In this document: positions 34,361-44,602 of the stretch, piece after piece
Numbering within the stretch: the first letter of the stretch is position 1
How the letters are laid out: the number at the start of each line of letters is the position of its first letter
Program-made: the position numbers and the translations under genes
The notes under the pieces: model-generated
Database searches by the model: none
Told to the model about the DNA's origin: nothing
Seen by the model: the letters and a program-made list of their open reading frames with translations, nothing else
Assembly (NCBI GenBank): GCA_034008185.1
Contig: CM067082.1
Span: 13,934,984 to 13,998,983 of the forward strand
Reading direction: 5' to 3'
DNA length: 64,000 bases
DNA from: Gorsachius magnificus
Taxonomy: Eukaryota; Chordata; Aves; Pelecaniformes; Ardeidae

Positions 34361-34372
34361 TCCACCCCCATT
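34361..34372 (-). other. Polypurine tract of provirus 2
   Basis: On the minus strand AAATGGGGGTGGATAA runs into the TG of the 3' LTR; the purine core is GGGGGTGG. Confidence 0.75.
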
Positions 34373-34752
34373 TACGTCATGCTTAGGTCCTACCCTTACA
34401 ATATATTCCAAATAATCACCACCACCTTCCCATTTTTTGATATATATACACAGATAGCATTCCCTTAGTCTATGGACCATCCCTCTAAAATGTCCATTAG
34501 GTTCATTTAGTCCACGGTTTTGGGCTTCATCTGTCGTAACAGTCTTTCAGGGCAGGAGAGATGGGGTCTGGTGTTGGGTTGTTGCTTGCTGAAGTCAGTT
34601 CTGGTTCCATTCGCTGCACTTCCTTAGTTTCTTCAGAATTCATTGTTCTTAATCTGGGCGATTCCTACTGCTATACCATTGATAGAATATACAGCAATAG
34701 TAAAAATGATGACATACTATATTATACAGCAATTAACATTATACAATTCAGT

Positions 34753-34992
34753 TCATTGGCTATTTTCACCCAAAATCAAATCCTTTTGAGGTACACATCG
34801 GACTTCCCCATCCTTCAGCATCACCCACCAAGTAGAGCCAGGTCCTTGAGCAAAAGCAATCCCACGGATGGGTTTGCCTTTACCTGAGGCAGGAGTAACC
34901 CAGACTGTCTTCCCCAGCATATTTTTTGCATGCACTACAGGGACTTTATCCCCTTCTACAGTACGTAAGAGGTTTGATTGGGCAGGGCCAGC
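34753..34992 (-). pseudogene. Provirus 2 integrase C-terminal domain
   Basis: The 79 codons after the shared TGA, identical in translation to the copy at 28645-28884. They include GSTWWVMLKDGEVRCV and end at a TGA. Confidence 0.75.
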
Positions 34993-35661
34993 TCAGTTGG
35001 CAGATCCTCTAGTGTTGACTAACCAGGTAGCCTTTGCTAAATGTGTATCCCAATGTTTGAATGTTCCTCCACCCATTGCTTTCAGTGTAGTTTTTAACAG
35101 TCCATTGTATCGTTCAATTTTCCCAGAGGCTGGTGCACGATAGGGGATGTGATAGACCCACTCAATGCCATGCTCTTTGGCCCATTTGTCTATGAGGCTG
35201 TTTCGGAAATGAGTTCCATTGTCTGACTCAATTCTTTCTGGAGTGCCATGTCGCCACAGGACTTGTTTTTCAAGGCCTAGGATAGTGTTCCGGGTGGTGG
35301 CATGGGGCACGGGATATGTTTCCAACCATCCGGTGGTCGCTTCCACCATGGTGAGCACATAGCATTTGCCATGGCGGGTTTGTGGGAGTGTGATATAATC
35401 AATCTGCCAAGCCTCCCCATATTTGTATTTCAGCCACCGTCCTCCATACCAAAGAGGCTTTAACCGCTTGGCTTGTTTGATCACAGCACATGTTTCACAG
35501 TCATGGATAACCTGTGCAATAGCGTCCATAGTTAAGTCCACCCCTCGATCACGAGCCCATCTGTATGTTGCATCTCTTCCTTGATGGCCTGAGGTGTCAT
35601 GGGCCCACCGAGCTAGAAATAATTCACCCTTATGTTGCCAGTCCAGATCTACCTGAGCCAC
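34993..35661 (-). pseudogene. Provirus 2 integrase, zinc and catalytic core domains
   Basis: 222 codons, identical in translation to provirus 1. The HHCC residues and the D88, D147, E183 triad (DX35E) are all present, so the catalytic core itself is undamaged. It is bounded by the same two stops as in provirus 1: TAA before it (35662-35664) and TGA after it (34993-34995). Confidence 0.9.
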
Positions 35662-37552
35662 TTAAATCTTAGCAGCCTGATCTGCCTGCTGGTTGTTTTG
35701 ATGTTCTTCCGAGGCCCGACTCTTGGGTACATGAGCATCTACATGATGTACCTTTACAACCAGGTTCTCTACCCGGGCAGCAATATCTTGCCACAATGCG
35801 GCTGCCCAGATGGGTTTTCCCCTGCGCTGCCAGTTGCTCTGCTTCCATTGCTGTAACCACCCCCACAAAGCATTTGCCACCATCCATGAGTCAGTATAGA
35901 GATAGAGCACTGGCCATTTTTCTCTTTCAGCAATATCTAAAGCCAGCTGGATGGCTTTCACCTCTGCAAACTGACTTGATTCACCTTCTCCTTCAGCAAT
36001 CTCTGTGACTTGTCTTGTAGGACTCCATACAGCAGCCTTCCACCTTCGATGCTTTCCCGCAAGACGGCAAGACCCATCAGTGAACAGGGCATATTGCTTC
36101 TCATTTTCTGGCAGTTTATTGTACAATGGGGCTTCTTCAGCACACACCACCTCTTCCTCTGGTGATACTCCAAAATCTTTGCCTTCTGGCCAGTCTGTGA
36201 TCACGTCCAAGGTTCCTGGGCGACTGAGGTTTCCTATTCGAGCCCGTTGTGTAATCAGTGCGACCCACTTACTCCACGTAGCATCAGTTGCATGATGTGT
36301 AGAGGGGACCTTCCCTTTGAACATCCAGCCCAGCACCGGCATTCGGGGTGCCAGGAGGAGCTGTGCTTCAGTACCAACCACTTCTGAAGCAGCTCGAACC
36401 CCTTCATATGCTGCTAATATCTCTTTTTCAGTTGGAGTATAGTTGGCTTCAGATCCTCTGTATCCCCGACTCCAAAAGCCTAGGGGTCGGCCTCGAGTCT
36501 CCCCTGGTGCTTTCTGCCAGAGGCTCCAGGTAGGGCCATTCTCTCCGGCTGCGGTGTAGAGCACATTCTTTACATCTTGCCCTGCCCGGACCGGCCCAAG
36601 GGCTACTGCATGCACTATCTCCCGTTTAATTTGTTCAAAGGCTTGTCGTTGTTCAGGGCCCCATTTGAAATCGTTCTTCTTCCGGGTCACTTGGTAGAGA
36701 GGGCTTACAATCTGGCTGTAATTTGGAATATGCATTCTCCAAAAACCCACAACGCCCAAGAAAGCTTGTGTTTCCTTTTTGCTAGTTGGTGGAGACATAG
36801 CTGTTATTTTATTGATCACATCCATTGGAATCTGACGACGTCCATCTTGCCATTTGATTCCTAAAAACTGGATCTCCTGTGCAGGTCCTTTGACCTTACT
36901 TTGTTTTATGGCAAAACCGGCCTTCAGAAGGATTTGGACTATTTTCTTCCCTTTCTCAAAAACTTCTTCTGCTGTATTGCCCCACACAATGATGTCATCA
37001 ATATATTGCAGGTGCTCTGGAGCATTACCCTGTTCCAGTGCTGTCTGGATCAGTCCATGGCAAATGGTAGGGCTGTGTTTCCACCCCTGGGGCAGTCGGT
37101 TCCAGGTATACTGGACGCCCCTCCAAGTAAAAGCAAACTGTGGCCTGCACTCTGCTGCCAAAGGGATTGAAAAGAAAGCATTTGCAATATCAGTTGTGGC
37201 ATACCACTTGGCTGCCTTTGACTCCAGTTCGTATTGAAGTTCTAACATGTCCGGCATGGCAGCACTCAGTGGTGGCGTAACTTCATTCAGGCCACGATAG
37301 TCTACTGTCAGTCTCCACTCTCCATCAGACTTTCTCACTGGCCATATGGGACTGTTAAAGGGTGATCGAGTCTTGCTGATCACTCCTTGGCTCTCCAGTC
37401 GACGAATCAGCTTATGGATGGGAATCAGGGAGTCTCGGTTGGTGCGATATTGCCGCCTGTGCACTGTTGTGGTGGCAATCGTCACTTGTTCTTCAACACT
37501 CAGCAATCCCACAACCAAAGGGTCCTTTGAGAGACCAGGCAAGGTAGAAGCT
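35662..37552 (-). pseudogene. Provirus 2 reverse transcriptase / RNase H
   Basis: An open stretch of about 626 codons holding the RT (LTVDYRGLNEV, LPQGWKHSPT, YIDD at 36994-37005) and RNase H (FTDGS, YTDSW, HVDAH). It differs from provirus 1 at only three residues that I noticed (Arg to Lys in LPQGW-HSPT; His to Arg and Glu to Asp in the region after the connection domain). A one-base deletion near 37549-37552, where provirus 1 reads CAGCTATCTACC, puts it out of frame with protease. The polymerase residues are intact but the Gag-Pol frame is broken here. Confidence 0.9.
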
Positions 37553-37934
37553 GCTTAATTTCTTCTGCCTCCAAGGCAGCTATACCAAAAGCCCACCGGT
37601 ACCCTTTTGGGTCCTTGAAATACCCTCTCCTGAGGTAGTCTATGCCCAGGATGCACGGAGCATCTGGGCCAGTCACAATGGGGTGCTTTTGCCACTCATT
37701 CCCGTTTAGGCTCACTTCGGCCTCCAATACAGTCAGCTCTTGAGATCCCCCTGTCACTCCAGAAATACAAATGGATTCTGCCCCTATATGGCTTGATGGC
37801 ATTAGAGTACACTGTGCACCGGTGTCTACTAGAGCTCTATACTTCTGTGGGTCTGACGTGCCAGGCCATCGAATCCACACAGTCCAGTAGACCCGGTTGT
37901 CCCTTTCCTCCACCTGGCTGGAGGCAGGGCCCCT
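37553..37934 (-). pseudogene. Provirus 2 protease
   Basis: Follows the gag UAG (37935-37937) in frame. It has the VDTGA active site (at about 37817-37831) and ILGIDYL. The frame runs on to a stop at 37500-37502 because of the one-base deletion at the protease-RT junction. Up to that point the translation is the same as provirus 1. Confidence 0.85.
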
Positions 37935-38818
37935 CTAATCCTGGTCACTGTTGCTCATCGTTTGTGTATATGAGTCAGAAGTTCCTTCATCACAATCAGA
38001 ATTAAGATCAGCCCTTCTATTTTGTCTGAAAAAACTACTGTCTTCCCAGTCTCTGGAAATCGGAGCAACAAGTTTCCTGGAAGAGCCCCCTTTTGTGTTT
38101 GTTTTTCTTTGCAACTCGCGTACTTGTGACTCTAGGGCCGAGGTAGGTTTTCCATCCCATTTCCTCATGTCCTCTCCATGGTCACGCAGGTAAAACCATA
38201 GAGTGCCCCGTGGCGTGTACCCTCGATATTCTTTTTCTTGAGCAGAAGGGCGCTTACTTCTGATGGCTGAGATACTGGTCTGTACAGGAGGGGAGTAGGG
38301 CATACGCTTTTCGAGTCGTTCAAACTTCCGGGACAGTTTCTCCACAGCCGAAACAAAGGGAAAAAGATACTTTCTTCATATTCCCGGAGCTGGCCAGCCA
38401 ACTTCATCCACTGTTGGTCCCCGTCCAGCTTCCCAGCTCAGCATTGCCCATGTGTTGGCAAATGGTGTTGGTGCGCTCCGTAACAACTTCCGCCACGTGG
38501 GTCGTGTGCACTGGACACTATCTGGATCTTTGGGCAGCTGGTCATTGTCCAGGTCACTATAAATCACCTCCAGGACAGCCAATTCCCTCAGGTACTGGAT
38601 GCCTTTCTCCACAGTGGTCCATTTACCTGGGCGACGTATGACATCTTCCTTGAAGGGATATCTTTCCTTCATGGCTGACAGTAGACGCCTCCAGAGGCTG
38701 AGGATTTGTGCCCCTTTTCCAATTGCTTTGTCAATGCCCCCTTCCCTAGAAAGGGATCCTAGTTGCTTGGCTTCCTTACCCTCCAGTTCCAGGCTGTTGG
38801 CCCCATTATCCTGGGGTC
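37935..38818 (-). pseudogene. Provirus 2 gag, capsid-like and C-terminal part
   Basis: Two open segments in different frames. The first (about 38818-38376) reads from DNGANSLELEGKEAKQLG through YPFKEDVIRRPGKW to CTRPTWRKLLRSAPTPFANT, and stops after GWPAPGI. The second (38345-37935) carries VEKLSRKFERLEKRM, a Lys/Arg-rich stretch and the acidic end before the UAG. The frame break near 38376-38410 is shared with provirus 1. No CCHC zinc knuckle is visible; basic stretches may bind RNA instead. Assignment to capsid is by position and composition only. Confidence 0.65.
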
Positions 38819-38823
38819 ACCTG

Positions 38824-39937
38824 TCAGAGTAGCCAGGTGACAATGTGCTCACCTGGACGATGGCTTAAATCTTTTTGGATATCTCGCAGCTCACTCAAGG
38901 ATAGGGATCTGGTGGTTTCTGTCTCGTTTATGAGCTCTTCCTCCTCCTCTTGTGATGGCCCCGCTTGTTCATCCTCCCTTTCTAAATGAGTTGACTTTCG
39001 CTTCCAAGAATTCTTCTTTTGTATAGGGGCGACTGATACTGGCACGGGTTGGTTCGTTGGTTCAGCCACAGTGCCTGTGGCCTGGGTTGGAGTAGCCGCA
39101 GTGCCTCCTGGGGTTGGAGTAGCCGCATCAACCACTGGGGTTGGAGTAGCCGCATGCTCCGGGGTTGGAGTAGCGCAGTGGCTGTGGCCGGGTTGGAGTA
39201 GCTGCAGTGGCTGTGGCTAGGGTTGGAGTAGCTGCAGTGGCTGTGGCCTTATCATCAGATCCAGAGACTTTCTGTTCCCTTTGGATGTACTGAATCGTGT
39301 TGAACAGGGTTCGGTAAGCATGGGCCAGGCCCCAGCACATTGCAGTGATTTGTGTTTGCTTAGAATTGCCAGGGTGACAGCACACCTTTTCCAAATATTC
39401 TACCAGTTCTTCAGGATTCTGCACTTGTTCAGGAGTGAATTTCCAAAACACTGGAGGTGCCCATCGTTCTAGGCATTTATCCATACTACCCCAAATACCC
39501 TTCCACTCATAACTATCCAGCCCTGGGGCAGACATCTGGATGGTATTATTATGTTGCTTACTAACTTTGGACAAAACTGAAACAATATTCCAAATAGATA
39601 TCAATAGATATATCTTAACTATCCAAGGATGTTCAAGATACTGAAAAGTTATTGTAATGAAGGAGGAAACATCATCAAAGAAGGCAGAAAAAGTGCCATT
39701 CTGTATTTCCTCCAGAACAAACTTTTCAGAGACCAATGTATAATTGCTAATATTCCCCGCAAGGTGGTACCCAAAGTGCAGTACAGACTTCGACATGAAA
39801 CCCAAATACCAGATAAAGCTCAAGGTCATTGTTTTAATAACAAGTTTCCCAAGCAAAACATGTTTAATCACTGCAGAGCATAACAAACTGCAAAAACCAA
39901 CACCAACTTTTAACAAGTACAGCAAAGGAGGGAGCAT
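38824..39937 (-). pseudogene. Provirus 2 gag, N-terminal part with predicted membrane segments
   Basis: Reads from a true ATG at 39937-39935 (context CACCATGC); the frame is open further upstream but only with GTG. The first 50 residues are mostly hydrophobic (MLPPLLYLLKVGVGFCSLLC, then VLLGKLVIKTMTLSFIWYLG). A loop follows with three N-glycosylation sequons (NIS, NYT, NGT), then another hydrophobic segment (IVKIYLLISIWNIVSVL). Next comes a soluble region with ERWAPPVFWKFTPEQVQNPE and AMCWGLAHAYRTLFNTIQYI, and an Ala-Thr-Pro repeat. Breaks: the frame is lost at about 39128 within the repeat, and a second segment (39135-38824) ends at a TGA with a small insertion next to it, where provirus 1 reads on. 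The function of the hydrophobic part is not known to me. Confidence 0.6.
39060..39262 (-). repeat. Ala-Thr-Pro coding repeat of provirus 2 gag
   Basis: Irregular short units of the type GTTGGAGTAGC with TGGCTGTGGC (plus strand) encode AATPT-like residues, but with frame changes. It is the counterpart of the regular 60-bp repeat in provirus 1. Confidence 0.8.
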
Positions 39938-40058
39938 GGTGCAGATCGGATAAACTAAGATCAAGAACAAATGAATGAATTCGCGACCCACAACTGTTTA
40001 ACAGATATAAATTCCTTAATATTCTCTGGTTACTCTGTTGTTATCTCAAGCCCTTCGT

Positions 40059-40076
40059 GCCCCACGTTGGGCGCCA
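40059..40076 (-). other. Primer-binding site, tRNA-Lys(1,2) type
   Basis: On the minus strand TGGCGCCCAACGTGGGGC follows the 5' LTR after a 9-base spacer (40077-40085). It is the perfect 18-base complement of the 3' end of tRNA-Lys1,2, the primer used by several betaretroviruses and lentiviruses. Most named ERVL families use other tRNAs, so this is a useful classification mark. Confidence 0.93.
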
Positions 40077-40220
40077 AAAAAGGACTGTCGTGGTTTAACC
40101 CGGCTGGCAACTAAGCACCACGCAGCCGCTCGCTCACTCCCCCCCCCCCTCCCTCAGTGGGATGGGGGAGAGAATCGGGAAGGGGAAAAAGGTTAGAGCC
40201 GAGGGCTGAGATAAAGACAG

Positions 40221-40226
40221 TTTAAT
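40221..40226 (-). terminator. Candidate polyadenylation signal ATTAAA in 5' LTR
   Basis: TTTAAT on the plus strand, at the same LTR position as in the other copies. Confidence 0.4.
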
Positions 40227-40429
40227 AAGAGAAAATAGTAATAATGAGGATGATAACAAAATATACAGAATATACAAAACGAATGATGCACAATGCAATT
40301 GCTCACCACCCGCCGACCGATGCCCAGCCCGTCCTGAGCTGCAATCAGTACCCGAGCCGCGATCAGTACCCGAGCCGCAATCCCTCTCCCCGCGACCGAC
40401 CGACCGACTAAACCCCCCCCCGAGCATGA

Positions 40430-40439
40430 TGTTATATGG
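40430..40439 (-). promoter_or_regulatory. Candidate TATA box of the LTR promoter
   Basis: ACCATATAAC on the minus strand, upstream of the poly-A hexamer by about 205 bp. It is conserved in the solo LTR region, both provirus 2 LTRs and the outer LTR, and deleted in the short provirus 1 LTR. Promoter role is inferred from position only. Confidence 0.35.
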
Positions 40440-40673
40440 TATGGAATAGCTCTTTGGACAGTTTGGGTCCTGGCTGTGCTGTACTCCCAGCTTGTTATGC
40501 ACCTGGCCGAGCAGAAGCTCAAAAAGTCCTTGAACAGTCTGAGCACTGCTTGGCAACAACTAAAAACATCAGCGTGTTATCAACATTCTTCTAGCACTAA
40601 ATCCAAAGCACAGCACTATGCTAGCTTCTGTGAAGAAAATTAACTCCATCCCAGCCAAAACCAGGACACTCAA

Positions 40674-40997
40674 TCTCTACCCATAATGCTACACTTATTC
40701 TTGTTTTTCTTCCCATATTTTTAATTATTTTTTATTTGTATGGGTAATGAAGCTTTTATTGTTGATTTCAGTATCTCTGGAAGGTCTGGTTTGGCTTGTG
40801 TTTTAGCAACACTTAGCAAAACTTTGGCAAAACTTTTGGCAAAACACAAAAGAGCTCTGACTGTCCTTCTGCACACACACACAAAAAAAGTGTAAATCAC
40901 TTAAGAAGAGATTTGAAGTCATAAACCAAAGGTTTTAAAATCCAAATTTACAGAAGAGGAGACATGGCAGAAGTTTATTCATATTCCCAGCCAAACT
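40674..40997. other. Non-coding unique sequence
   Basis: A short AT-rich interval between provirus 2 and a CR1; nothing was recognised. Confidence 0.6.
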
Positions 40998-41044
40998 GAA
41001 TAGAATAGAATAGAATAGAATAGAATAGAAAAGAATAGAATAGA
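40998..41044. repeat. (GAATA)n microsatellite at a CR1 tail
   Basis: About nine GAATA units with one interruption, directly at the 3' end of the adjoining minus-strand CR1. It probably grew from the CR1 tail repeat (ATAGAAT). Confidence 0.92.
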
Positions 41045-41330
41045 CTATTTCAGTTGGAAGGAACCTACAATGATCACCTAGTCCCACTGCCTGACCAATT
41101 CAGGGCTGATCAAGTTAAAGCATGTTATTAAGGACATTGTCCAAATGCGTCTTAAACACTGACAGGCTTGGGGCATCAACCACCTCTCTAGGAAGCCTGT
41201 TCCAATGTCTGACCACCCTCCTGGCACAGAAATGCTTCATAAAGTCCAGTCTAAACCTCCCCTGTTGCAGCTTTGAACCATTCCCACGCATCTTATCACG
41301 GGATACCAGGGAGAAGAGATCACACATGAG
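41045..41330 (-). mobile_element. CR1 LINE 3' fragment
   Basis: Reads on the minus strand with CAGTTGGAAGGAACCTACAA, ATCACCTAGTCCCACTGCCT, ACCACCTCTCTAGGAAGCCT and CCAGTCTAAACCTCCCCTGT on the plus strand, that is the complement of the last part of ORF2 and the 3' UTR. It is a more diverged subfamily than the other copies, with GTTGGAAGGAACC in place of GGAAGGGACC. Confidence 0.95.
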
Positions 41331-44300
41331 AAGATCCAGCTCTAAGCATGTCAGAAAAAAAAAAAAAAACAGGGTTTATAACATCCCACGAAAATCAGAC
41401 ATCTATCAGGACACTATATAAATAGATTTCTAAGATCCTAGGCATGATGAAATACATCTGGAATTGACTTGGCAAGTCCAAAAAGCAACCTAAAACTCTC
41501 TGCAGAGAGGAGACGAAGTCCACCACAAACAGTCACGTTTCGAATTAGCATCACAGTTCCAGTATCTGTGAACAGAGCGCTTCCCCAAATGATCAGTCAA
41601 GGCTGATTTTACATCCCTAAATACATCCATAAATAACATTTTTTGTTCCATGTGGAATATTTAGGTAAACTTCAAATGTCTCATTAAAAATCCCCATTTC
41701 CCTTTTTTGCCTGTTTTTCTATGGGAGAACAGAATTTGCCTGTCAATTTTTTTGCACAGAGGTGGTCTTGAGTTAGAGGCATCTTTCATTTGAAGTGACC
41801 TGTCTCAAATTACTTCTAATGCTCTTCTCTATATCATAATGCACTTACAGACTGACCCCCTACTCTGTGAAAATCATCGATTTTCATGGGGCTTGGCTCA
41901 TGCTGTCAGTGAATAAACAGCCTCCAGAAAACTGCATTAATGTAATGTTAGGACACTGTGACTTTTGGAAGGCTGTGAAAATAAGAAGTCCATCATGACA
42001 GGATGAGCAGCACGAGACCTTCAGTACATACAGCCTGATGACAAGCTCCAACTCTGCCTGAATAAGAAGCGCAGGGAGAGCTGTCTGAATAATTTCTCAA
42101 GTCCCTTCCCTTCTCTTGCATTGAGAGAAAGGACACACTGTAAAATGATCATGAAATCAGAAAGCTTCGGTCTTTTCTGTCTCCTGGACAAAACTTCAGC
42201 ATTGGCTTTCCATTAACCAAGTGGACAATGATAAAAGCAATTAACTACCAAAAAGGCATCCTGCAATAGTTTTGGTGGCCATCATAGAGAAGGTCTCAGC
42301 AGACATAATTTTATGAGGAGCTGGAAATAAGGAACTAGAAAACCATGCTCTTTCTGAACACCCAGTAAGTTCAGCAGGTTTCAATGCCATGAAACTAGAA
42401 GGACATACTTTTCCATTATTTACCTTCCAGCTGGCTTTAAAATGTTTGCACAGTCTATCCAGGGCTTGTTCATCTATAAAAATACGAGACCACTGTCTCT
42501 TCATCTTACAAGTTCTGTTGTTACATACATATATTAGTACATATATACATATGTATATGTATTTCTATTAGAACATTTCAAGTTCCTCCCCTTAGGGCAT
42601 AGCATCAAACAAAGCCTCTCTCTGTCTAAAATTTAAACCCCAAAATCTTGATCAGCACCTGCTATTATTTTTCGGGCATCCTCAGAGAACACCATATAGT
42701 TTCTTAGTAAATGGGTATTTAATGCATACAAAACCTGCTGCAAACACCATTGATGTATGTGGCATTTGGAATACTCTGAATAACTTTCAGACAAAAGCTT
42801 TTAATTAGAAAGCCAGCTGCTGTTCCTAAGATGGACGTCTCATGAGGTTCGATCTAATATCTACATAACTCTGCTTTAGCACACAGAGTAGCCCATGGAT
42901 TTTCCTCAGAGATGATTTTTTAGACTGAGCAATGCTGCCCTAATATTTTTTGCATGCCACCTGAGCTCTACAGAGCTGAGGAAAATGGCACCTCTCCAAA
43001 ACATTCAGGGTCCCATCAGAGATCAAGTGATATGGAGGGCTTTCTGTCCAGCCATCTTCCAGCTCTTGCCTGTCACTGTCCTGGTTGTCAGCAGCTGTGG
43101 AAGCTGAAATCTCTACCCCCCTACCAAGGGCAACCTGTTCCTCCCAACAGACCCGTATCTTGGTCTTGTGTGTGGTATTTTTAGCCTCCACATGCTTCAC
43201 AGCCTCTGCCCCATCCTCTGGTTTGTGTGCTTTTGAAGGGCAGGTGAACACTTCAGCATCACAGGTGTGAGCTGCAAGCCTTACTCAAAGATTTCCTATT
43301 GCCAGGCTGATATGGGAAGACACTCCAGAATTTGACCCAGACTGCAAATTAAATGGAAGAAATTTCCCACAGTGCAATTTCTGGAGGACTCTCATTTCCC
43401 ACTTATCACCTGAGAAAAGCACGCTACTGGGTTTGTCTGTGTTTTCAACACAACTTGATTGCTTGCCTTACCTTTCAACCTGTCTAACAAAGCACAGCAA
43501 ATGAGCCTTATATGATTCACACAGTGCTTTTCTAAACATCTGTTTTAAATCACCTATGTGAGAGTCTGAGACACAGTCCAAAGTTGGCAAGGTGGCAGCC
43601 AAAATCACATCTCACTAATTAATTGGCTCAGAGCACGTGGGCGGATGTGAACTCATTCACGTGCAGCATTTTTCAGAGCTTTTACGTCTGTGTGCTTTCC
43701 AGACTTGAGCTAAATGGATCCACAGGAAAAGCAAATGCAGCAACAAGCACTCACCCAGCACAACCCCATGCAGCACTCCACTGTGGTACTGATCCGGAGG
43801 GAGAATCTTGGCTGAGGCACTGGGTTGTCCTGAGCTAGTGGAAAAGCAGATAATTACCAAGAGATGTGGAAACCAGTGCTTTAATCAACTCCAAGCAGGC
43901 AGAGAGGGAGCAATCGAGAGATTTCTGTGGCTGAGACATTTCCCATGGAAAGCTGGTGTTCCTGCTTCAGACTGTTAACATTGCCACCAAACTGGGACAT
44001 GGAAAACCCCTGGGTGTCAGTCTCAGAACAGACTTAGGAAGCACAGGAATCCCAGTCACTTGATCTGCAGCCACTGCAGCACCAGGATTACCTCATACAC
44101 TTAGGGGAAGTTTTGGAGCTTTTTCCTGTGAAATTTCTCATTGTTATAATCTCTAGAATTCATGCTAGATAGCAACTAAAGTGCTTTCCTACACACGTAC
44201 TCTGATACTTCCATCAGATGACCATAGGTATTTCCAAAATCTTATGCTACGTGTGTGGATCTGACTAAAAATGATAAATATATTTATTTTCAATGGCATG

Positions 44301-44535
44301 AAATAGCAACTGGGAAAAATATTTTAATTAATAGTGTTTGTATAATATTCAAACCTCTGCTCCTCTTTCAGGAAATGAGAGCACCTGTATAAACATTTGA
44401 TCTGGAGAAGTTAAAGGTCACATTACCACTACGTAGTCCATGGCCTCTGAAGGTTAAAATATCCTTTTACAAACAAAATAGCCTTGCCTTGAAGAAGTTG
44501 GGCAGGTATTCCCTTGGCTGCTGTTACAACCTTTG

Positions 44536-44602
44536 GCCTCAGTCCTACAAACACTTACACACATGCTTAATTTTAATCATGCAAGTATCTCTACTGTACA
44601 GC
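44536..44602. mobile_element. Possible ancient amniote interspersed repeat
   Basis: CCTCAGTCCTACAAACACTT followed by ACACATGCTTAATTTTAATC resembles a repeat common in reptile and bird genomes (…CCTGCAAACACTTACGCACGTGCTTAACTTTA…). I cannot name the family with certainty, and the copy is short. Confidence 0.4.

Larger units (their letters stand above)
33781..40668 (-). mobile_element. Provirus 2: near full-length ERVL-like endogenous retrovirus (6.9 kb)
   Basis: Read on the minus strand: 5' LTR (40668-40086), tRNA-Lys-type primer-binding site, gag, UAG, protease, RT, RNase H, integrase, polypurine tract and 3' LTR (34357-33781). Both ends are intact and a 5-bp duplication flanks it. There is no env. 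The 5' and 3' LTRs differ at about ten positions plus three indels in roughly 560 aligned bases, so the insertion is not brand new. The genes carry stops and frameshifts, some private and some shared with provirus 1. It could not make a full set of proteins. Confidence 0.95.
40086..40668 (-). mobile_element. Provirus 2 5' LTR (583 bp)
   Basis: Same ends as the 3' LTR (TGTCGTGG...CCAGGACA on the plus strand). It carries a tandem duplication of an 18-bp GATCAGTACCCGAGCCGC-type unit near 40340-40380 that the 3' LTR lacks. Confidence 0.96.
33776..40673. repeat. 5-bp target-site duplication (CTCAA) of provirus 2
   Basis: CTCAA at 33776-33780 and again at 40669-40673 directly flank the LTR ends of provirus 2. 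This shows it is a simple insertion with both ends intact. Confidence 0.93.

Noticed and set aside
34561..34887. 108-codon plus-strand frame repeated as 28750-29076 on the minus strand
   Set aside because: The duplication comes from the inverted provirus arms. The frame is antisense to the end of integrase and the post-pol region, with no domain.
41045..41330. Target-site duplication around CR1 copies
   Set aside because: None was found here or at the other CR1 copies, as expected, since CR1 usually makes none.
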